Source: Lycorma delicatula
Taxonomy: Eukaryota > Arthropoda > Insecta > Hemiptera > Fulgoridae
DNA: 64,000 bases
Direction of reading: 5' to 3'
Assembly (NCBI RefSeq): GCF_047948215.1
Contig: NC_134467.1
Location: forward strand, 39,244,520-39,308,519
The notes under the pieces were generated by a model that did not search any database, was not told the origin of the DNA, and saw nothing but the letters and a program-made list of their open reading frames with translations. Shown here one piece after another: positions 55,475-64,000 of the stretch (position 1 is its first letter; every line of letters begins with the position of its first letter). The position numbers and the translations under genes are program-made.

Positions 55475-58357
55475 AATAACATTCTACGAGTCGGAGCGTG
55501 GAATGTTAGAAGCTTAAAAAAGGTTGGTAGGCTAGAAAATTTAAAAAGGGAAATGGATAGGGTGAATGTGGATATAGTAGGAATTAGTGAGGTTCGGTGG
55601 GAAGAGGAAGGCGACTTTTGGTCAGGTGATTTTAGAGTAATTAACTCAGCGTCAAATAATGGGCAGGCAGGAGTAGGTTTCGTGATGAACAAGAAGATAG
55701 GGAGGAGAGTGGAGTATTTCAAAACGCATAGCGATAGAATCATTGTAATAAGGATAAAATCAAAACCTAAACCGACAACGATTGTTAACGTTTATATGCC
55801 TACAAGCGCCCATGATGATGATGAGGTAGAGTGTGTATACGAAGAGATTGATGAAGCAATTAAACACGTAAAAGGAGATGAAAATTTAATAATAGTTGGA
55901 GATTGGAATGCAAGCATTGGAAAAGGCAAGGAAGGAAATATAGTGGGTGAATACGGGCTGGGCAAAAGGAATGAAAGAGGGGACCGACTTATAGAATTTT
56001 GCACGAAGTATAATTTAGTAATTGCCAACACCCGATTTAAAAATCATAATAGAAGAATATACACTCGGAAAAAGCCAGGCGATACTGGAAGGTATCAGAT
56101 AGATTATATCATGGTTAAGCAAAGATTTAGAAATCAACTCGTTGACTGCAAAACTTACCCTGGAGCAGACATTGATAGCGACCATAATTTGGTGATAATG
56201 AAATGTAGATTGGGGTTTAAAAACCTGAAGAAAAGGTGTCAGATGAATCGGTGGAATTTAGAGAAGCTTGAGGAAGAGGAGGTAAAGAAGATTTTTGAGG
56301 AGGACATCGCAAGAGGTCTGAGTAAAAAAGATAAGGTAGAAAATGTAGAAGAAGAATGGGAGAATGTTAAAAAGGAAATTCTTAAATCAGCAGAAGCAAA
56401 CTTAGGCGGAATAAAGAGAACCGGTAGAAAACCTTGGGTTTCAGACGATATATTGCAGCTGATGGATGAACGTAGAAAATATAAGAATGCTAGTGATGAA
56501 GAAAGTAAAAGGAACTATCGGCAATTAAGAAATGCTATAAACAGGAAGTGCAAACTGGTGAAAGAAGAGTGGATTAAAGAAAAGTGTTCAGAAGTGGAAA
56601 GAGAAATGAACATTGGTAAAATAGACGGAGCATACAGGAAAGTTAAGGAAAATTTTGGGGTACATAAATTAAAATCTATTAATGTGTTAAACAAAGATGG
56701 TACACCAATATATAATACAAAAGGTAAAGTCGATAGATGGGTGGAATATATTGAAGAGTTATACGGAGGAAATGAATTAGAAAATGGTGTTATAGAGGAA
56801 GAAGAGGAAGTTGAGGAGGATGAAATGGGAGAAACAATACTGAGATCTGAATTTAAGAGAGCATTAAAAGATTTAAATGGCAGAAAGGCTCCTGGAATAG
56901 ACGGAATACCTGTAGAATTACTGCGCAGTGCAGGTGAGGAAGCGATTGATAGATTATACAAACTGGTGTGTAATATTTATGAAAATGGGGAATTTCCATC
57001 AGACTTCAAAAAAAGTGTTATAGTTATGATACCAAAGAAAGCAGGGGCAGATAAATGTGAAGAATACAGAACAATTAGTTTAACTAGTCATGCATCAAAA
57101 ATCTTAACTAGAATTTTATACAGAAGAATTGAGAGGAGAGTGGAAGAAGTGTTAGGAGAAGACCAATTTGGTTTCAGGAAAAGTATAGGGACAAGGGAAG
57201 CAATTTTAGGCCTCAGATTAATAGTAGAAGGAAGATTAAAGAAAAACAAACCAACATACTTGGCGTTTATAGACCTAGAAAAGGCTTTCGATAACGTAGA
57301 CTGGAATAAAATGTTCAGCATTTTAAAAAAATTAGGGTTCAAATACAGAGATAGAAGAACAATTGCTAACATGTACAGGAACCAAACAGCAACAATAACA
57401 ATTGAAGAACATAAGAAAGAAGCCCTAATAAGAAAGGGAGTCCGACAAGGATGTTCCCTATCTCCGTTACTTTTTAATCTTTACATGGAACTAGCAGTTA
57501 ATGATGTTAAAGAACAATTTAGATTCGGAGTAACAGTACAAGGTGAAAAGATAAAGATGCTACGATTTGCTGATGATATAGTAATTCTAGCCGAGAGTAA
57601 AAAGGATTTAGAAGAAACAATGAACGGCATAGATGAAGTCCTACGCAAAAACTATCGCATGAAAATAAACAAGAACAAAACAAAAGTAATGAAATGTAGT
57701 AGAAATAACAAAGATGGACCACTGAATGTGAAAATAGGAGGAGAAAAGATTATGGAGGTAGAAGAATTTTGTTATTTGGGAAGTAAAATTACTAAAGATG
57801 GACGAAGCAGGAGCGATATAAAATGCCGAATAGCACAAGCTAAACGAGCCTTCAGTAAGAAATATAATTTGTTTACATCAAAAATGAATTTAAATGTCAG
57901 GAAAAGATTTTTGAAAGTGTATGTTTGGAGTGTCGCTTTATATGGAAGTGAAACTTGGACGATCGGAGTATCTGAGAAGAAAAGATTAGAAGCTTTTGAA
58001 ATGTGGTGCTATAGGAGAATGTTAAAAATCAGATGGGTGGATAAAGTGACAAATGAAGAGGTATTGCGGCAAATAGATGAAGAAAGTAGCATTTGGAAAA
58101 ATATAGTTAAAAGAAGAAACAGACTTATAGGCCACATACTAAGGCATCCTGGAATAGTCTCTTTAATATTGGAAGGACAGGTAGAAGGGAAAAATTGTGT
58201 AGGCAGGCCACGTTTGGAGTATGTAAAACAAATTGTTGGGGATGTAGGATGTAGAGGGTATACTGAAATGAAACGACTAGCACTAGATAGGGAATCTTGG
58301 AGAGCTGCATCAAACCAGTCAAATGACTGAAGACAAAAAAAAAAAAAAAAAAAAAAT
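55475..58357 (+). mobile_element. RTE-like non-LTR retrotransposon, long copy
   Basis: The longest LINE copy in the window, from a low-complexity junction at about 55475 to a 22-nt A tail at 58336-58357. Its 5' end starts inside the endonuclease domain, so the element lacks its 5' UTR and perhaps the first few residues of the frame. The 3' end TGACTGAAGAC plus A-run is common to the other copies at 6455, 52929 and 58704. I did not find a clear target-site duplication. The 3' end also begins the 3.19-kb duplication. Confidence 0.92.
55553..58330 (+). CDS. LINE endonuclease-reverse transcriptase, uninterrupted frame
   Basis: A 925-codon frame from ATG; the frame is open upstream to 55475 and there encodes LRVGAWNVRSLKKVGRLENL, the true N-terminal strand of the APE endonuclease, so the ATG is probably internal. 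Endonuclease motifs: GISEVRWEE 10-19, GDWNA 116-120, DYI 184-186, catalytic SDH 209-211. Reverse transcriptase: KAPGIDGIP 445-453, FIDLEKAFD 572-580 with Asp574, RQGCSLSP 631-638, FADD 672-675. The C-terminus ends [10 protein letters not shown]. No stop or frameshift. It cuts target DNA and copies its RNA there. RTE clade is my best guess; CR1/Jockey is less likely. All catalytic acids are present, so the protein may still work. Confidence 0.93.
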   Translation: MDRVNVDIVGISEVRWEEEGDFWSGDFRVINSASNNGQAGVGFVMNKKIGRRVEYFKTHSDRIIVIRIKSKPKPTTIVNVYMPTSAHDDDEVECVYEEIDEAIKHVKGDENLIIVGDWNASIGKGKEGNIVGEYGLGKRNERGDRLIEFCTKYNLVIANTRFKNHNRRIYTRKKPGDTGRYQIDYIMVKQRFRNQLVDCKTYPGADIDSDHNLVIMKCRLGFKNLKKRCQMNRWNLEKLEEEEVKKIFEEDIARGLSKKDKVENVEEEWENVKKEILKSAEANLGGIKRTGRKPWVSDDILQLMDERRKYKNASDEESKRNYRQLRNAINRKCKLVKEEWIKEKCSEVEREMNIGKIDGAYRKVKENFGVHKLKSINVLNKDGTPIYNTKGKVDRWVEYIEELYGGNELENGVIEEEEEVEEDEMGETILRSEFKRALKDLNGRKAPGIDGIPVELLRSAGEEAIDRLYKLVCNIYENGEFPSDFKKSVIVMIPKKAGADKCEEYRTISLTSHASKILTRILYRRIERRVEEVLGEDQFGFRKSIGTREAILGLRLIVEGRLKKNKPTYLAFIDLEKAFDNVDWNKMFSILKKLGFKYRDRRTIANMYRNQTATITIEEHKKEALIRKGVRQGCSLSPLLFNLYMELAVNDVKEQFRFGVTVQGEKIKMLRFADDIVILAESKKDLEETMNGIDEVLRKNYRMKINKNKTKVMKCSRNNKDGPLNVKIGGEKIMEVEEFCYLGSKITKDGRSRSDIKCRIAQAKRAFSKKYNLFTSKMNLNVRKRFLKVYVWSVALYGSETWTIGVSEKKRLEAFEMWCYRRMLKIRWVDKVTNEEVLRQIDEESSIWKNIVKRRNRLIGHILRHPGIVSLILEGQVEGKNCVGRPRLEYVKQIVGDVGCRGYTEMKRLALDRESWRAASNQSND

Positions 58358-58640
58358 TTAATAACTTTCATTTCTTAAGTAATGATTATTAAGAGAATAC
58401 ATGTAACAAATGTTAAAATTATTTGCACTTAAGCCATTTACATATGATAATGATCAAAATAAAAAAACATATTTATATGATATTCCGATTATGGTGTGTA
58501 GTTTTAAGTTTTTTCATTGCATTATTTCATATTTTTGTAATTAAACACACTTTTCCCCACCTTTGTAAGAACATGATTCATTAATTCATCACAATTAAGA
58601 AACTAATTTATATATATATATATATATATATATATCTATA
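58358..58640. other. AT-rich spacer with (TA)n, unit 1
   Basis: No gene. It ends with a (TA)n run at about 58610-58635. Confidence 0.7.
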
Positions 58641-58703
58641 TACTAGCAACCTGGCAACATTCGATATATGTAGATTAAATGAACAGAATTGAAAGTTTAA
58701 TAA

Positions 58704-59736
58704 GTTTTTTGTCTTCATTCATTTTACTGGTTTGATGCAGCTCTCCAAAATTACCTGTCTAGTGCTAGTCGTTTCATTTCGATATACCCGCTACATTTTA
58801 CATCCCTAACAATTTGTTTTACATATTCCAAACGTGGCCTGCCTACACAATTTTTTCCTTCTACCTGCCCTTCCAATATTAAAGCAACTATTCCAGGATG
58901 TATTAATATGTGGCCTATAAGTCTTGTCTCTTCTTTTAGCTACATTTTTCCAAATGCTTCTTTCTTTTTTTCGCAACACCTCTTCATTTGTCACCTTACC
59001 CACCCATCTGATTTTAACATTCTCCTATAGCAACATATTTCAAAAGCTTCTAATCTTTTCTTCTTAGATACTCTGATCGTCCAAGTTTCACTTCCATATA
59101 AAGCGACGCTCCAAACATATACTTTCAAAAATCTTTTCCTCACATTTAAATTAATTTTTGATGTAAACAAATTATATTTCTGAGTGAAGGCTTGTTTCGC
59201 CTGTGCTATTCAGCATTTTATATCGCTCCTGCTTCGTCCATCTTTAAAATTCTACTTCCCAAATAACAAAATTCTTCTGCCTCCATAATCTTTTCTCTTC
59301 CTATTTTCACATTCAATGGTCCATCTTCATCATTTCTACTAGACTTCATTACTTTCGTCTTGTTCTTGTTTATTTTCATGCGATAGTTTTTGTGTAGGAC
59401 TTCATCCATGCCGTTCATTGTTCCTTCTAAATCCTTTTTATTCTCAGCTAGAATTACTATATCATCAGCAAATCGTGGCTTCTTTATCTTTTCACCTTGT
59501 ACTGTTACTCTGAATCTAAATTGTTCTTGCGGACTCCCTTTCTTATTACCGCTTCTTTCTTATGTTCTTCAATTATTACTGTTGCTGTTTGGTTCCTGTA
59601 AATGTTATCAATTGTTCTTCTATCTCTGTATTTGAACCCTAAATATTTTAAAATTCTGAGCATTTTATTCCAGTCTACGTTATCGAATGCCTTTTCTAGG
59701 TCTATAAATGCGAAGTATGTTGGTTTGTTTTTCTTT
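58704..59736 (-). mobile_element. Antisense RTE-like LINE nested in repeat C, unit 1
   Basis: A copy from the A-tail complement (58704) to the LKKNKPTYFAFIDLEKAFD region (59736), 5'-truncated. It has a deletion of about 90 bp between GVR and EQFRF, a frameshift in QIDEERS, and the [11 protein letters not shown] frameshift shared with 52929-53694. A 12-bp near-perfect TSD (11 of 12) flanks it. Open pieces: 58806-59003, 59218-59418, 59505-59768. Confidence 0.92.
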
Positions 59737-59769
59737 AAAGTTTGATAAAACATTAACAAAATGAACATT

Positions 59770-60055
59770 ACGAAACTTCACAAAATTTAACCGTTCCCTT
59801 TTCCATTTCCCTCTTTTCACCATTTCCCTTTTCTCATTTTCATTTTGCCATATTACCTTCCCCCATCCTGTTTTCCCTTTCCCCATTTTATTTTTTCTTA
59901 CCCTTTACCTTTCCTTCTTCCATATCTCTTCCCCTTGTTTCCCCTTTACCCCTTTGAATTTATTTTTTCCTGATTGTCCTTTTCTCTCTTTTCTTTTTTC
60001 CATTATCCCCTTTTACCTTTTTTGATTTTTCCCTTTTCTCTTTTAACCAGTGCAT
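59770..60055. repeat. Pyrimidine-rich strand-asymmetric block, unit 1
   Basis: About 285 bp mostly C and T on the plus strand with repeated CCCTTTTCC and TTTCCC motifs and few purines. It belongs to repeat C copy 2 and is absent from the shorter copy at 34104-34520. It is a degenerate short-period tract, not coding. Confidence 0.75.
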
Positions 60056-60739
60056 AAATTGGTCCAGTAGTTTTTTAGTCAATAGAGGACACACATATTA
60101 GAAACACTGAAATGGAATCATAAAGTATTTAATACAGCATGTGTGGCTTTTACATCCAACAGATAGGTTTTTAAAAAAAAGCATGTTTTTACCTGTCACA
60201 GGTTTGACATCTTAGGTATATAAATAGTAGGTATACAAACATGCATGTATTCGAATGCAACATTGTGTCAAAATTTCAAAGCAATCAGTAAAGACTGAGA
60301 TTTAAGATTTTAAACAACAAACATTTACATTTTTATTTATATAGATATTTATGTATATAAAATGTTGATATTATTTTACTAAGAGTTTAATTTACTAAGT
60401 AAATTGATCATTTTATTAACGTAATCTTTAAAACTTACTTATCCCTGTCCAAGAAAAAAAGCTAGTAAATAATTCTGTAATAAAAAACACCATGAAAAGA
60501 CACATTTTCTTACCAAAGGAACTGAATGATAAGTCATTGAAAAATTTCTAAATTTTTTTTTTAATTATAGTTTGAAATAAAATCATTTTACTCAGACCAT
60601 AACATATTTAGTAATGTGATATATTTGAGTTTATTATTAATATGCTTATATGCTTATTATTATAGTATACCACATGCTATTTTTATACTATGATTTTTAA
60701 CAGATGATATGGTTTTAGTGGTTTCAATACACACACCTT

Positions 60740-60752
60740 TCCCCCCCCCCCC
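60740..60752. repeat. C homopolymer, 12 nt
   Basis: Twelve cytosines after ACACACCTTT; repeated unchanged at about 63959-63970 in unit 2. Confidence 0.9.
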
Positions 60753-60782
60753 AATACCACTAAGGATGATCCAGCAGTTATA

Positions 60783-61099
60783 TATTGCACATCCTCAGTG
60801 GTTGCCTGGCTTCTAATCTCCCGGGGCCCCACAGGAAATGGCGATTCCGTGCCCTGTACGGTCGCTCACCCAGTAGGCCGTGACTTGGTCTTTTCTTTAT
60901 GCCATGCTTCAAAGCAGATCTGCTCTTGGAATACACACACCTGCAGATGATATTCATATACTAAGTGAGACCAAGTAAAATTATTAGTCAACAGAAAAAC
61001 CTATATATCCTTCATATTTTTGGGTGATATATATCTTGCCATGATTCATTATAATATTGTTGTATATAGTATTGATGGAGTAGTAATTGGTTGTAATGT
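60783..61099. other. Spacer of the duplication unit, GC-rich patch
   Basis: 60800-60930 is GC-rich (CTCCCGGGGCCCCACAGG, CCCTGTACGGTCGCTCACCC) and may be a fragment of an unnamed repeat. The rest is AT-rich. No gene. Confidence 0.5.
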
Positions 61100-61307
61100 G
61101 TTGAGCAGCATCTCTAGTATGGCCTTCAATCACGCCGCATCACTTCGTTTCGTTCTGAACACGCAGTTAGCACGTAAACATGTCTACAACAATAGCATCT
61201 CCCGCCAAGCGTGAAATGCGAGCGGTAATTCGATTTCTTCAGGCTGAGGGGTGTAATGCAGCTGAAATTCATTGATAAATAAGTAATGTGTACGGTAAAA
61301 CTTCAAT
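61100..61307 (+). mobile_element. 5' fragment of the 10273-type mariner
   Basis: GTATGGCCTTCAATCACGCC and CACGCAGTTAGCACGTAAAC, then the transposase start (61180 on: [20 protein letters not shown]), match 10350-10560 closely. A stop replaces codons after EIH, and the copy is cut at 61307 by the duplication junction. Confidence 0.88.
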
Positions 61308-61543
61308 GACTTATAGGCCACATACTAAGGCATCCTGGAATAGTCTCTTTAATATTGGAAGGACAGGTAGAAGGGAAAAATTGTGTAGGCAGGCCACGTT
61401 TGGAGTATGTAAAACAAATTGTTGGGGATGTAGGATGTAGAGGGTATACTGAAATGAAACGACTAGCACTAGATAGGGAATCTTGGAGAGCTGCATCAAA
61501 CCAGTCAAATGACTGAAGACAAAAAAAAAAAAAAAAAAAAAAT
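61308..61543 (+). mobile_element. Duplicated LINE 3' end, unit 2
   Basis: Identical to 58122-58357 including the 22-A tail. It lacks the rest of the LINE, as the duplication starts here. Confidence 0.95.
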
Positions 61544-61791
61544 TTAATAACTTTCATTTCTTAAGTAATGATTATTAAGAGAATACATGTAACAAATGTT
61601 AAAATTATTTGCACTTAAGCCATTTACATATGATAATGATCAAAATAAAAAAACATATTTATATGATATTCCGATTATGGTGTGTAGTTTTAAGTTTTTT
61701 CATTGCATTATTTCATATTTTTGTAATTAAACACACTTTTCCCCACCTTTGTAAGAACATGATTCATTAATTCATCACAATTAAGAAACTA

Positions 61792-61794
<3 letters not shown>

Positions 61795-61853
<59 letters not shown>
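61795..61853. repeat. (TA)n microsatellite, expanded in unit 2
   Basis: Sixteen TA units longer than its counterpart in unit 1. Confidence 0.9.
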
Positions 61854-61855
<2 letters not shown>

Positions 61856-61921
61856 ATATACTAGCAACCTGGCAACATTCGATATATGTAGATTAAATGA
61901 ACAGAATTGAAAGTTTAATAA

Positions 61922-62954
61922 GTTTTTTGTCTTCATTCATTTTACTGGTTTGATGCAGCTCTCCAAAATTACCTGTCTAGTGCTAGTCGTTTCATTTCGA
62001 TATACCCGCTACATTTTACATCCCTAACAATTTGTTTTACATATTCCAAACGTGGCCTGCCTACACAATTTTTTCCTTCTACCTGCCCTTCCAATATTAA
62101 AGCAACTATTCCAGGATGTATTAATATGTGGCCTATAAGTCTTGTCTCTTCTTTTAGCTACATTTTTCCAAATGCTTCTTTCTTTTTTTCGCAACACCTC
62201 TTCATTTGTCACCTTACCCACCCATCTGATTTTAACATTCTCCTATAGCAACATATTTCAAAAGCTTCTAATCTTTTCTTCTTAGATACTCTGATCGTCC
62301 AAGTTTCACTTCCATATAAAGCGACGCTCCAAACATATACTTTCAAAAATCTTTTCCTCACATTTAAATTAATTTTTGATGTAAACAAATTATATTTCTG
62401 AGTGAAGGCTTGTTTCGCCTGTGCTATTCAGCATTTTATATCGCTCCTGCTTCGTCCATCTTTAAAATTCTACTTCCCAAATAACAAAATTCTTCTGCCT
62501 CCATAATCTTTTCTCTTCCTATTTTCACATTCAATGGTCCATCTTCATCATTTCTACTAGACTTCATTACTTTCGTCTTGTTCTTGTTTATTTTCATGCG
62601 ATAGTTTTTGTGTAGGACTTCATCCATGCCGTTCATTGTTCCTTCTAAATCCTTTTTATTCTCAGCTAGAATTACTATATCATCAGCAAATCGTGGCTTC
62701 TTTATCTTTTCACCTTGTACTGTTACTCTGAATCTAAATTGTTCTTGCGGACTCCCTTTCTTATTACCGCTTCTTTCTTATGTTCTTCAATTATTACTGT
62801 TGCTGTTTGGTTCCTGTAAATGTTATCAATTGTACTTCTATCTCTGTATTTGAACCCTAAATATTTTAAAATTCTGAGCATTTTATTCCAGTCTACGTTA
62901 TCGAATGCCTTTTCTAGGTCTATAAATGCGAAGTATGTTGGTTTGTTTTTCTTT
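61922..62954 (-). mobile_element. Antisense RTE-like LINE, unit 2 copy
   Basis: Duplicate of 58704-59736 with one seen substitution (Arg to Ser in KYRDRRTIDN at about 62834). Same deletion and frameshifts. Confidence 0.93.
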
Positions 62955-62987
62955 AAAGTTTGATAAAACATTAACAAAATGAACATT

Positions 62988-63273
62988 ACGAAACTTCACA
63001 AAATTTAACCGTTCCCTTTTCCATTTCCCTCTTTTCACCATTTCCCTTTTCTCATTTTCATTTTGCCATATTACCTTCCCCCATCCTGTTTTCCCTTTCC
63101 CCATTTTATTTTTTCTTACCCTTTACCTTTCCTTCTTCCATATCTCTTCCCCTTGTTTCCCCTTTACCCCTTTGAATTTATTTTTTCCTGATTGTCCTTT
63201 TCTCTCTTTTCTTTTTTCCATTATCCCCTTTTACCTTTTTTGATTTTTCCCTTTTCTCTTTTAACCAGTGCAT
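62988..63273. repeat. Pyrimidine-rich block, unit 2
   Basis: Duplicate of 59770-60055, no difference seen. Confidence 0.85.
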
Positions 63274-64000
63274 AAATTGGTCCAGTAGTTTTTTAGTCAA
63301 TAGAGGACACACATATTAGAAACACTGAAATGGAATCATAAAGTATTTAATACAGCATGTGTGGCTTTTACATCCAACAGATAGGTTTTTAAAAAAAAGC
63401 ATGTTTTTACCTGTCACAGGTTTGACATCTTAGGTATATAAATAGTAGGTATACAAACATGCATGTATTCGAATGCAACATTGTGTCAAAATTTCAAAGC
63501 AATCAGTAAAGACTGAGATTTAAGATTTTAAACAACAAACATTTACATTTTTATTTATATAGATATTTATGTATATAAAATGTTGATATTATTTTACTAA
63601 GAGTTTAATTTACTAAGTAAATTGATCATTTTATTAACGTAATCTTTAAAACTTACTTATCCCTGTCCAAGAAAAAAAGCTAGTAAATAATTCTGTAATA
63701 AAAAACACCATGAAAAGACACATTTTCTTACCAAAGGAACTGAATGATAAGTCATTGAAAAATTTCTAAATTTTTTTTTTAATTATAGTTTGAAATAAAA
63801 TCATTTTACTCAGACCATAACATATTTAGTAATGTGATATATTTGAGTTTATTATTAATATGCTTATATGCTTATTATTATAGTATACCACATGCTATTT
63901 TTATACTATGATTTTTAACAGATGATATGGTTTTAGTGGTTTCAATACACACACCTTTCCCCCCCCCCCCAATACCACTAAGGATGATCCAGCAGTTATA

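Larger units (their letters stand above)
58641..60370 (+). repeat. Dispersed repeat family C, copy 2, split by a LINE
   Basis: The left part (58641-58703) has ACTAGCAACCTGGCAACATTC and GATTAAATGAACAGAATTGA. The right part resumes at 59737 and contains the pyrimidine-rich block, GGTCCAGTAGTTTTTTAGTC, AATAGAGGACACACAT and TTTCAAAGCAATCAGTAAAG near its end. The ends correspond to 34104-34520. The inserted LINE is flanked by AAAGTTTAATAA (58692-58703) and AAAGTTTGATAA (59737-59748). Confidence 0.65.
58122..61307. repeat. 3.19-kb tandem duplication, unit 1
   Basis: The sequence from the LINE 3' end (ACTTATAGGCCACATACTAA) to the mariner fragment at 61307 is repeated from 61308. Offset is 3186 bp at the left and 3218 bp after the (TA)n tract. 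GAC is shared at both junctions (58122-58124, 61308-61310). The unit contains the LINE 3' end, AT-rich spacer, repeat C with a nested antisense LINE, a pyrimidine-rich block and a mariner fragment. Confidence 0.95.
61308..64000. repeat. 3.19-kb tandem duplication, unit 2 (continues past window)
   Basis: Matches 58122-60782 almost perfectly to the window edge. Differences I saw: (TA)n longer by 32 bp, and T to A at 62834 (against 59616). The 22-A tail and 12-C run have equal lengths in both copies. About 525 bp of the unit should lie beyond 64000. Confidence 0.95.

Noticed and set aside
56515..56961. Minus-strand 148-codon frame in the LINE
   Set aside because: Serine-rich antisense shadow of the charged, purine-rich LINE coding strand.
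1..64000. CRISPR array, operon or bacterial contamination
   Set aside because: Spliceosomal introns, SINEs and LINEs throughout show insect nuclear DNA; the only direct repeats are transposons, microsatellites and the 3.19-kb duplication.

Overview
The window is AT-rich insect nuclear DNA. It holds one recognisable host gene, a transformer-2 (tra2) orthologue on the minus strand, in a landscape built largely of transposable elements. The Tra2 protein is arthropod-like. The repeats (mariner-type, Harbinger, Penelope-like, APE-type LINE, tRNA-derived SINE) fit a large insect genome. My impression from the SINE and LINE types is hemipteran or a related group, but the sequence alone does not settle the species.

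The tra2 coding region runs from an ATG at 54794 down to about 553. I assembled seven exons by hand; all junctions are GT-AG and all phases agree. They give 909 nt including stop, so 302 aa, if exon 7 is read through to the stop at 553. Order: short acidic start (exon 1), RS1 domain (exons 2-3), RRM (exons 4-5, RNP2 in exon 4 and RNP1 in exon 5), the Tra2-specific linker (exon 5), then Gly-rich and RS2 segments (exons 6-7). The 0.9 kb of coding sequence is spread over 54 kb. An additional in-frame 42-nt micro-exon candidate lies in intron 3, and the C-terminus can be read two ways.

Intron contents: intron 6 (701-19582) holds a decayed multi-copy gene, an RTE-like LINE 3' end and several mariner-type elements. 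Intron 5 holds DNA-transposon fragments and a SINE. Intron 3 is mostly unremarkable. Intron 2 holds a dispersed-repeat copy, a hAT MITE, a dead mariner, a LINE fragment and a PIF/Harbinger element ending 80 bp from exon 2. Intron 1 holds a deleted mariner, a 0.53-kb inverted repeat beside a Penelope-like element, a DD41D-like relic, another SINE, a LINE relic and an antisense LINE copy.

Upstream of tra2 (54.9-64 kb) lies an RTE-like LINE with a 925-codon uninterrupted endonuclease/reverse-transcriptase frame. Its 3' end is the start of a 3.19-kb direct tandem duplication (58122-61307, second copy from 61308 past the window end), nearly identical apart from a (TA)n expansion and at least one substitution. 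Inside each unit is an antisense LINE copy nested in an older repeat with a target-site duplication.

No operon, CRISPR, rRNA or free-standing tRNA gene was seen. I found no convincing new biological system. The points most worth checking are the tra2 micro-exon and alternative C-terminus, the Penelope-associated inverted repeat, the recent tandem duplication, the LINE copies inverted around tra2 exon 1, and two SINEs with different heads but a similar tail.
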